A stretch of DNA of 39,193 bases from JAFDZW01 sp035632315 (lineage in GTDB: Bacteria > Bacteroidota > Ignavibacteria > Palsa-1295). A program made the translations under genes and the position numbers. The notes below the pieces were generated by a model, which was not told the DNA's origin, made no database searches, and worked only from the letters and a program-made list of their open reading frames with translations. Shown in pieces: positions 1-5,363 of this stretch. Where the stretch lies: assembly GCA_035632315.1 (NCBI GenBank), contig DASQGZ010000061.1, forward strand, positions 1-39,193, read 5' to 3'. Positions within the stretch are counted from its first letter, which is position 1, and each line of letters begins with the position of its first letter.

Positions 1-1419
1 CTCGACACGTGGTTCTCGTCATGGCTCTGGCCATTCGCGACATTCGGCTGGCCGGAGAACACTCCTGATCTTCAAACATTCTACCCCGGCAATCTGCTTT
101 CGACCGCGCCGGATATTATTTTCTTTTGGGTTGCACGAATGATCATGGGCGGCATCGAATTCATGGAAGGAATGCCAAAGCCTGATGGTTCGCTGCGAAC
201 CTCGATGGAAGACCGTATTCCATTTCGCAATGTGTATTTTCATAATATCATTCGCGACGACATCGGGCGAAAGATGTCGAAGTCACTCGGCAATTCGCCT
301 GATCCGATCGATCTCGTGCAGAAATACGGCACCGATGCTGTGCGCTTCACGCTGCTGTATCTTGCACCGCTCGGACAAGATGTTCGCTTCGGCGAAGAAA
401 GCTGCGAGATCGGCAGAAATTTTGCAAATAAATTATATAATGCAACACGCTTCGTGATGATGAAGCGTGAGGAGTATCAGTCAACTCATCCCGAACCTAC
501 ATTTGAAAAAGAGGATACCGAGCTACTGAATTCAGTAGCTCCGACTTCAGTCGGACCAAAGAGCAAGCCGATACAATCATCCGGTTTTAGTGCTCAACTA
601 GTTTCGACCCTCGCCGATAAATGGATCCTCTCACGCGCAAATCGTGCTGCCCGCGAGATAAAGAAGTCGCTCGACGATTATCTCATCAACGACGCGACAA
701 AAATTTTATATGATTTTATTTGGAAGGACTATTGCGACTGGTATCTTGAGATCGTGAAGATCCAGCCCGATTCAACACCATTAGCAGTTGAAATTCTCGA
801 AGGCATTTTACGAATGCTGCATCCGGTGATGCCATTCGTCACAGAAGAACTCTGGCATGGGCTGACCGGTAATCCCGATAATGTTCTTATTGGCAGAGAC
901 GATTATATCACTGCCGATGAAGGCAAGATTGACGATGTGGCCGAAGCGGATTTCGAATTCATTCAGCGGATTGTCGAAGCTGCCCGGCTTCTGCGCTCGA
1001 ATGCTAAGCTTGCGCCGAGCAAAACTGCGGAGTTTATTCTACGATTGAAAACTATTGATGATCTGAATTTGTCCGAATCCGCGCGAAATATCATAGAACG
1101 CATGTGCCGCGCTGAACGGCTTACAATCGAGAAAGAAGGGAATGCAGATCTGTCTTCGAAAGATTACTCTGCCGAGCTTCTCAGTGGTCGCGGACAAATA
1201 TTTTTGAAGCTCGAACAACTTTCCGACGAAGAAGCAAAGAAGGAGAAAGACCGTCTCCGTAAAGAACTTGAACGAATTGCAAAGAACTATGAATCGTTGA
1301 ATAAAAAACTGGATGATGTGAATTTTACATCTCGTGCTCCCGAGCATATCATCACCAAAGAAAAAGAAAAGCTCGAAAGTTTCCGTTCGCAGATGGAGAA
1401 ACTGAGAACCCAGCTTTAA
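1..1419 (+). CDS. valS: Valyl-tRNA synthetase, 3' part (5' end outside window)
   Basis: Class I aminoacyl-tRNA synthetase that charges tRNA-Val in the cytoplasm. The reading frame is open from base 1 (LDTWFSSWLWPF..., then DIIFFWVARMIM), so the gene begins upstream and the ATG at 139 is internal. The ATP-binding KMSKS signature is at 271-285, followed by SLGN. Downstream come the anticodon-binding helical domain (ADKWILSR, FIWKDYCDWYLE, HPVMPFVTEELW) and a Lys/Glu-rich C-terminal coiled coil (about 1219-1416) typical of the ValRS tRNA-binding arm. The linker between the catalytic and anticodon domains looks longer than usual and contains an in-frame palindromic element (521-556), listed separately. 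Family assignment is firm; the linker interpretation is inference. Confidence 0.97.
   Translation, partial: LDTWFSSWLWPFATFGWPENTPDLQTFYPGNLLSTAPDIIFFWVARMIMGGIEFMEGMPKPDGSLRTSMEDRIPFRNVYFHNIIRDDIGRKMSKSLGNSPDPIDLVQKYGTDAVRFTLLYLAPLGQDVRFGEESCEIGRNFANKLYNATRFVMMKREEYQSTHPEPTFEKEDTELLNSVAPTSVGPKSKPIQSSGFSAQLVSTLADKWILSRANRAAREIKKSLDDYLINDATKILYDFIWKDYCDWYLEIVKIQPDSTPLAVEILEGILRMLHPVMPFVTEELWHGLTGNPDNVLIGRDDYITADEGKIDDVAEADFEFIQRIVEAARLLRSNAKLAPSKTAEFILRLKTIDDLNLSESARNIIERMCRAERLTIEKEGNADLSSKDYSAELLSGRGQIFLKLEQLSDEEAKKEKDRLRKELERIAKNYESLNKKLDDVNFTSRAPEHIITKEKEKLESFRSQMEKLRTQL
521..556. repeat. REP/RPE-like double palindrome inserted in valS
   Basis: Bases 521-540 (AGCTACTGAATTCAGTAGCT) are a perfect 20-bp palindrome. 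They are followed at once by a second dyad, CCGACT-TC-AGTCGG (541-554). The element stays in the valS frame and encodes about LLNSVAPTSVGP within a variable linker. Tandem compact palindromes resemble REP sequences mobilised by RAYT transposases, or Rickettsia palindromic elements inserted in coding genes. The symmetry is seen directly; the mobile origin is inference. No second full copy was found in the window, although the 10-mer TCAGTCGGAC recurs at 3707-3716. Confidence 0.6.
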
Positions 1420-1495
1420 AAAAATATCTATTTTACTTGTAAGGAATCCCTCCGTTCATCCGTCATTGCTATGATATAAAGGAAATTCCCGGGTT

Positions 1496-1507
1496 TTGAT
1501 CGATCAA
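1496..1507. promoter_or_regulatory. 12-bp palindrome upstream of lipoprotein promoter (candidate operator)
   Basis: TTGATCGATCAA is a perfect palindrome whose end lies 15 bp before the -7-like box at 1523, about where a -35 region would sit. A role as a transcription-factor operator is inferred from position and symmetry only. Confidence 0.3.
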
Positions 1508-1522
1508 TAACGGGATGTCTCA

Positions 1523-1530
1523 TATCTTTG
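1523..1530 (+). promoter_or_regulatory. Bacteroidota-type -7 box (TATCTTTG) for the lipoprotein gene
   Basis: TATCTTTG matches the Bacteroidota sigma-70 -7 consensus TAnnTTTG and lies 65 bp before the chosen ATG at 1596. A TTTG at 1495-1498 is the only candidate -33 element, and its 24-bp spacing is longer than the usual spacing of about 19-20. The same box recurs at 3933, 10901, 13840 and 26222, each upstream of a gene start. Confidence 0.5.
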
Positions 1531-1595
1531 TATCACTGGATTGGGTACCTGCCTGACCGGTTGTGTTTTCATCATTATCTTTCATAACTACATTC

Positions 1596-2084
1596 ATGAA
1601 TAAGTATATCAAACTAGCTAGTGTATTATTGGTTTTAACCGGATTTGTCGGTTGTACGACCCGTATCGGTGATTTCACGGTGATCTCTACGAAGAACTGT
1701 GATGTCGCTGCTGGCGGGAAGTACATCAAGAAGGGTTCGTTCGAGGGCGACGATATGGCACTAATGATCATCGTCATTCCGACCGGTTTCCCAAACCTCA
1801 AGACTGCGGTTGATAAGTGCATCGAAGCAGGCGACGGCGACCTCATCACCAATGCTGTGCTTTCGAGCAAGTTTTGGTGGGCAGTCCTCGTTGGTTCGTC
1901 GGGCTATGAAGTCAAAGGCGACGTCTGGAGATCAGCTTCGCGCAGCGACATAGAGAATCCTAACATCCAAAAATATACCCTCGTCGAAACACCGCAAGGG
2001 CGTCAGTTAGTATCCGATCTTAATCCGTCGGAACGTCTTGCCGTTCTCGATTCGAACAACCCGAATTCATATACGATCAAGTAA
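1596..2084 (+). CDS. Small predicted lipoprotein of unknown function
   Basis: 162-residue protein. I chose the ATG at 1596 rather than an upstream in-frame ATG at 1563, because from here the protein begins with a clean lipoprotein signal: MNKYIK, a hydrophobic stretch, then TGFVGC with the lipobox Cys at residue 20. Phe at -3 is a slight departure from the lipobox consensus. The mature part contains a Gly-rich segment (VAAGGKYIKKGSFEGDD), a hydrophobic strand ending IVIPTGFPN, and a repeat-like FWWAVLVGSSGYEVKGDVW. It resembles small bacterial lipoproteins of the TRL-like kind, but I cannot assign a family firmly. It is monocistronic: its own -7 box lies upstream (1523) and a terminator follows (2107-2136). 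Confidence 0.75.
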   Translation: MNKYIKLASVLLVLTGFVGCTTRIGDFTVISTKNCDVAAGGKYIKKGSFEGDDMALMIIVIPTGFPNLKTAVDKCIEAGDGDLITNAVLSSKFWWAVLVGSSGYEVKGDVWRSASRSDIENPNIQKYTLVETPQGRQLVSDLNPSERLAVLDSNNPNSYTIK

Positions 2085-2106
2085 AAATTGATAAGCATAA
2101 TCTATC

Positions 2107-2136
2107 ATAAAGGCGGCAGATTTCTGTCGCCTTTAT
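2107..2136 (+). terminator. Intrinsic terminator after the lipoprotein gene
   Basis: ATAAAGGCGGCAGA (2107-2120) pairs with TCTGTCGCCTTTAT (2123-2136). This gives a 14-bp stem with one G.U, and the innermost pair must open because the loop is only TT. A T/A-rich tail follows. It begins 22 bases after the stop codon. Confidence 0.75.
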
Positions 2137-2374
2137 TATTTATATAGCATTAACTTAACGGATTTGTCTAATGTGTATTATTTTACGAAAAATTACTATT
2201 TAGATCGTAACTTCTTACTCCTGCTTTGTCAGTAGAAAGTAAAGAATTAACGTACTCCGAATGACCACCGACTTTGAAGATATATAATTTTTGTCATTTT
2301 TGAACCTAAAACGCTGATTCCTCGTTTACACCTCGCTTAAATTTAGACGGATCATTAAGAAAGTAATTTTATAG
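2137..2374 (+). other. Leader region upstream of rpsL
   Basis: About 240 AT-rich bases between the lipoprotein terminator and rpsL. A -7-like TATAATTTTTG (2283-2293) lies 15 bases downstream of GACTTTGAAG, whose TTTG (2273-2276) could be a poor -33; the fit to TAnnTTTG is off by one base. I see no tRNA, ORF or convincing hairpin here, so the rpsL promoter is presumed to lie in this stretch but cannot be placed with confidence. Confidence 0.3.
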
Positions 2375-2746
2375 ATGCCAACAATTAATCAATTGGTACG
2401 CCTCGGACGCGAGGAACTGGTTTTCAAGAGCAAGTCGCCGGCGTTAAAGAATTCGCCGCAGCGACGTGGAGTCTGCACTCGTGTTTATACCACGACGCCG
2501 AAAAAGCCAAATTCTGCTCTTCGTAAGGTCGCGCGTGTGAAACTCACGAGCGGCGTTGAAGTGACCGCCTATATTCCGGGCGAAGGACATAACCTTCAGG
2601 AGCACTCGATCGTGATGATCCGCGGCGGCCGTGTCAAAGACTTGCCGGGTGTGCGCTATCACATCATTCGCGGAACGCTCGATACGCAGGGCGTGCAGAA
2701 CCGTAAGCAAGCTCGTTCGAAGTACGGCGCCAAAAAGCCGAAATAA
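2375..2746 (+). CDS. rpsL: 30S ribosomal protein S12
   Basis: 123-residue S12 of normal length. It helps maintain decoding accuracy at the ribosomal A site and contacts 16S rRNA helices 18 and 44. The diagnostic loops are TPKKPNSALRK (K43, K44) and GGRVKDLPGVRYH (K88, D89, P91). The positions where substitutions give streptomycin resistance in other bacteria (K43, K88, P91) carry the usual wild-type residues, and D89 is the residue methylthiolated by RimO in other species. It is the first gene of a short str operon with rpsG, separated by a 93-base structured spacer. Confidence 0.98.
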   Translation: MPTINQLVRLGREELVFKSKSPALKNSPQRRGVCTRVYTTTPKKPNSALRKVARVKLTSGVEVTAYIPGEGHNLQEHSIVMIRGGRVKDLPGVRYHIIRGTLDTQGVQNRKQARSKYGAKKPK

Positions 2747-2757
2747 TTTTTAATGGA

Positions 2758-2807
2758 GTCCGCGATTCGTTGCGGATGGTGGCAAGACAATGCAAATTGA
2801 TCTTGCT
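2758..2807 (+). promoter_or_regulatory. Two-hairpin RNA structure in the rpsL-rpsG spacer (candidate S7 autoregulation site)
   Basis: Two tight hairpins lie end to end. The first pairs GTCCGCGA (2758-2765) with TTGCGGAT (2770-2777) around a TTCG tetraloop (2766-2769): 8 bp, two of them G.U. The second pairs GCAAGACAAT (2782-2791) with ATTG-A-TCTTGC (2796-2806) around a GCAA (GNRA) tetraloop, with bulged A2800. Neither is followed by a T-run, so termination is unlikely. In E. coli, S7 represses its operon by binding the S12-S7 intercistronic RNA; the same role here is inference from position. Confidence 0.55.
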
Positions 2808-2839
2808 CGTTCAAACAAAGAACTAAAAACAACCTACCG

Positions 2840-3307
2840 ATGAGAAGAAAATCAGCTATAAAAAGGATTCGCGTGCCGGATCCGAAATTTAACGATACCC
2901 TTGTTGCGCAATTTATCAATGTGTTGATGTACGACGGAAAAAAAGCCGTTGCACAGCGCATTGTTTATGATGCGATCGATTCCATTCAGGAGAAGAGCGG
3001 ACAGAACGGCCTCGAAGTCTTCAAGAAAGCGATCTCGAATGCCGCACCGACCGTTGAAGTTCGTTCGCGCCGCGTCGGCGGAGCGACCTACCAAGTTCCG
3101 ACCGAAGTCCGCCCTGAGCGTCGGACAGCGCTCGCTCTTCGCTGGCTCATCGGCTATAGCCGTGCCCGCGGAGAAAAATCAATGGCAGGACGCCTCGCTG
3201 CAGAACTGCTCTCTGCCAGCAACAACGAAGGCAACACGATCAAGAAGCGTGACGATACCCATCGTATGGCAGAAGCAAATAAAGCATTCGCTCACTTCCG
3301 CTTCTAA
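2840..3307 (+). CDS. rpsG: 30S ribosomal protein S7
   Basis: 155-residue S7, the primary binder that nucleates assembly of the 30S head domain on the 3' major domain of 16S rRNA. The family pattern is clear: an N-terminal RRKSAIKRIRVPDPKFND tail, VAQFINVLMYDGKKAVAQRIVYDA, the RRVGGATYQVP beta-hairpin, RALRWLI-type helix (LALRWLIGYSRAR), and KKRDDTHRMAEANKAFAHFRF at the C terminus. It follows rpsL after a 93-base structured spacer and ends at a strong terminator. The usual next genes fusA and tuf do not follow. Confidence 0.98.
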   Translation: MRRKSAIKRIRVPDPKFNDTLVAQFINVLMYDGKKAVAQRIVYDAIDSIQEKSGQNGLEVFKKAISNAAPTVEVRSRRVGGATYQVPTEVRPERRTALALRWLIGYSRARGEKSMAGRLAAELLSASNNEGNTIKKRDDTHRMAEANKAFAHFRF

Positions 3308-3327
3308 AAGAAAAATTATAAATATTC

Positions 3328-3357
3328 AAAAAAGCCGTCTTTCGAGACGGCTTTTTT
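3328..3357 (+). terminator. Strong intrinsic terminator after rpsG
   Basis: AAAAAAGCCGTCT (3328-3340) pairs perfectly with AGACGGCTTTTTT (3345-3357) around a TTCG tetraloop (3341-3344). The T-rich strand runs on into GTTTTTTGG. This closes the rpsL-rpsG operon. Confidence 0.93.
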
Positions 3358-3475
3358 GTTTTTTGGCGGTAATGAAGTTTCCCGATGTTTCGCTCTGCTA
3401 CACAAGTGAGGCCCTCATGCAAAAAACTAAGTCTAAAATTCCATTATTTTATCTATAAACAACGGCTTATTGCAT

Positions 3476-3485
3476 CCCCCCCCCC
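3476..3485. repeat. Homopolymer tract of ten C
   Basis: A run of ten cytosines sits in an otherwise AT-rich intergenic region, about 0.5 kb before a surface-protein gene. Such tracts slip during replication and are also prone to sequencing errors. It overlaps no promoter or ORF that I can identify. Confidence 0.9.
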
Positions 3486-3650
3486 AACAGATTACTGGAA
3501 TAAAAATTTTAAAATTATTAGAACAATTCGAGAATTTTAGACTTATATATGTAGTGTCTCCTATGTAATGGAGCAGGTTTGTCTTGAGGAACGGTCGCAC
3601 AAAAGTTGCCGAAACTCCCCAAGCACACCAACATTCTCGCCTTTATAGAA

Positions 3651-3804
3651 CGGGCACATATTGCCTGTCGAATTGGACATAAGTAGGGTGGAGATACATC
3701 TCTCCGTCAGTCGGACATATTTGTCTGTCACGTTTACCGTATTTGTCCAATTATAAAATCACAATCAGAGATGGACACTTGTGTGCCCATCAAGAAGTCG
3801 GACA
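3651..3804. repeat. Cluster of GGACA/TGTCC-type imperfect palindromes
   Basis: Several related dyads occur in 154 bp. CGGGCA-CATAT-TGCCTG is at 3651-3667, CGGACA-TATT-TGTCTG at 3712-3727, and GATGG-A-CAC-TTGT-GTG-C-CCATC at 3770-3791. A long-range pair joins AATTGGACA (3671-3679) to TGTCCAATT (3744-3752), enclosing GGAGA/TCTCC (3690-3705). The 9-mer AGTCGGACA occurs directly repeated at 3709 and 3796. The similarity of loop-flanking sequences suggests a degenerate short-repeat family; function is unknown. Confidence 0.55.
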
Positions 3805-3828
3805 GTTGCGCCCGGCAGGGAAAAAAGT

Positions 3829-3917
3829 TTGGGGCATCCAAACATAAATTTGAACGCCCCAATGCGAATCTACAGCGTAAGCTGTAGTCGTGTCGCAGCA
3901 TGGCTGATGTCGCCATG
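3829..3917. repeat. Three consecutive perfect hairpins
   Basis: TTGGGGC (3829-3835) pairs with GCCCCAA (3856-3862). CTACAGC (3870-3876) pairs with GCTGTAG (3881-3887) around GTAA, a GNRA loop if transcribed. CATGGC (3899-3904) pairs with GCCATG (3912-3917). They lie upstream of the -7 box at 3933, so they would not be in that transcript. They may be REP-like DNA repeats, regulatory dyads, or part of a separate RNA. Confidence 0.5.
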
Positions 3918-3932
3918 AGTGGGGCGCTTGTA

Positions 3933-3940
3933 TATCTTTG
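3933..3940 (+). promoter_or_regulatory. -7 box (TATCTTTG) for T9SS cargo gene, inside an inverted repeat
   Basis: TATCTTTG matches TAnnTTTG and lies about 80 bp before the ATG at 4021. It sits in the interval of a 7-bp inverted repeat, GCGCTTG (3924-3930) and CAAGCGC (3951-3957), an arrangement that would suit a repressor operator. No clear -33 element is visible. Confidence 0.45.
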
Positions 3941-4020
3941 TCAGGTTACGCAAGCGCTTCCCTGCGACCCGAAAATTAAACATTCGACATCAGAACTTAA
4001 TTCTGAAAGGAATTGAGACT

Positions 4021-5286
4021 ATGTATTCGATTAATAAGAAACTATCGTGTAGCCGCTCGGTGAAGTGGCTGCTTGGTTTATTTATATTATGTAGTTTGTC
4101 CATTGCTTCGACGAGAAGTTTTGGACAAAAGGTTACGACGGCTACGACAAATAATGTAGTCCCATGTGATATAACGAGCGACGGACCCTGTTGCTATAAC
4201 ATTATCATAGATCCGGCTAAAGATAATTTAGGGAATGTCATTCCGTTGCAATCAATCCGATTGGCATTCTCAAATACTTCTTGCTGGGACTGGACGTGTT
4301 GGGAGGCTGAGCTAAACGGTCGCGCGCCTGCTATCACTTGGGTCAAGAACGCTACTGGTGATTACACAATTTCATTTAGTCCAGCCGCCAATCAACAGGA
4401 GGTATTTCATATTTGTCCTCTTTTAACGTGTACGGATAGAGGGCACTGTAGTTGGACATCGGTTCTACAACAAGGGGGGCCAAATAATGGAATTGTCTGG
4501 TTCGACCCATGTCCACAAGGAGGAGGAGGCTCATTCTGTCCGGATTGTGACTGGACTGATCTACAGAGCGCCGGTTACTATGACGGATATTGCTACGACC
4601 GTGCTTGCTATACTAAGAGGAAAAGCGGGGCTTCTTCAAGCGGACCATTCCATATACACTTCTCACCTCCTTGGCAGCCGTGTACACAGCCGAATTATCT
4701 TGAAGGAAATCCGGCGCTGCCATGTAATCCGACCGGCACACCACAAATTAATATGGATATAACCGGGTGGTCGGTAGTGCCAGACCCAAGTGACCCAGGC
4801 CCGCCATTTGATTCACTTAAAATCATTCCGCCTGCAGGTACAAAGATCGATGCATGCAGTGGATTCTGTGTAAACATTCCAATGTGCAATCCCAAAGTAC
4901 ATTATACAGTATGGATTACGGATGACAATGATAAAGGTGCGCCAACACCGTGCACGCCTCATCCATCGATGGATTTCAAACGAATTGCCAATCCGTCGTC
5001 AAGTCCAACGCAAGGAGAAAGCAATTATCCGAATCCTGTCACGCAGGAGAACCAATTCAAAACAACCATTCCGTTCCTGATGCCGAGCGACGGCGGCGAT
5101 GCGAAGATTAACATCTTCGATGTCTCCGGAAGGCTCATTCATACGGAAACGATGTCATTCTCCGGAAACGGAAAACACTTCTTCTACTTTACGGCGACTG
5201 ACGTCCCGACAGGAAGTTACACGTACACGATCGAATCGCCGCTCGGTGTGACAATCGTCCAACGGAACCTTCTTATTGTAAAATAA
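4021..5286 (+). CDS. Cys-rich secreted protein with T9SS type A sorting domain
   Basis: 421 residues. The ATG at 4021 was chosen because AAAGGA lies about 10 bases upstream and a signal peptide starts there (basic SINKKLSCSRSVK, hydrophobic LLGLFILCSLSIA, likely cleavage near SFGQ); an in-frame ATG at 3919 would bury it. The middle is rich in Cys, Trp and Pro (PCCYN, SCWDWTCWEAELNG, CPDCDW, CYDRACY), suggesting disulfides in an exported protein. The last 85 residues are a Por-secretion tail: NYPNPV, then INIFDVSGRLIHTE, a GxY step (TGSYTYTIE) and a final LLIVK. T9SS would export it and attach or release it at the outer membrane. The function of the body is unknown. Confidence 0.85.
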   Translation: MYSINKKLSCSRSVKWLLGLFILCSLSIASTRSFGQKVTTATTNNVVPCDITSDGPCCYNIIIDPAKDNLGNVIPLQSIRLAFSNTSCWDWTCWEAELNGRAPAITWVKNATGDYTISFSPAANQQEVFHICPLLTCTDRGHCSWTSVLQQGGPNNGIVWFDPCPQGGGGSFCPDCDWTDLQSAGYYDGYCYDRACYTKRKSGASSSGPFHIHFSPPWQPCTQPNYLEGNPALPCNPTGTPQINMDITGWSVVPDPSDPGPPFDSLKIIPPAGTKIDACSGFCVNIPMCNPKVHYTVWITDDNDKGAPTPCTPHPSMDFKRIANPSSSPTQGESNYPNPVTQENQFKTTIPFLMPSDGGDAKINIFDVSGRLIHTETMSFSGNGKHFFYFTATDVPTGSYTYTIESPLGVTIVQRNLLIVK

Positions 5287-5306
5287 ACTTAATTTATACG
5301 AGGATT

Positions 5307-5339
5307 CTCAGGCTTCCGGTAATTTGTCGGAAGCCTGAG
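5307..5339 (+). terminator. 12-bp hairpin between the two T9SS cargo genes
   Basis: CTCAGGCTTCCG (5307-5318) pairs perfectly with CGGAAGCCTGAG (5328-5339) around a 9-base loop. No T-run follows (CACCTCAAAAAG comes next). It may be a weak terminator, an attenuator or an mRNA-processing/stability hairpin in a two-gene transcript. Confidence 0.5.
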
Positions 5340-5363
5340 CACCTCAAAAAGAAAGCACTTAGT

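Larger units (their letters stand above)
3358..4020. other. Gene-free region rich in palindromes before the T9SS cargo genes
   Basis: No convincing protein gene is present. The only ORFs are short, lack family signatures, or are out-of-frame extensions. The left part (3358-3640) is AT-rich and holds a run of ten C (3476-3485) and one weak dyad (CTCC/GGAG around 3558). The right part (3651-3957) holds many short inverted repeats, listed separately, and a -7 box at 3933 that probably drives the gene at 4021. Confidence 0.6.

Noticed and set aside
2949..3458. 169-residue plus-strand ORF across rpsG
   Set aside because: It is a shadow in another frame of rpsG and runs through the terminator.
3734..3916. 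60-residue minus-strand ORF in the gene-free region
   Set aside because: It runs through the inverted repeats, has no family signature or start signal, and its length fits chance.
3919..4020. Upstream in-frame extension of the first T9SS cargo gene
   Set aside because: It would bury the signal peptide that starts at 4021 and overlaps the -7 box; a good AAAGGA lies before 4021.
5307..5339. Hairpin as a certain terminator between the two T9SS genes
   Set aside because: The stem is strong but has no T-run, so termination is not assured; kept as a hairpin with modest confidence.
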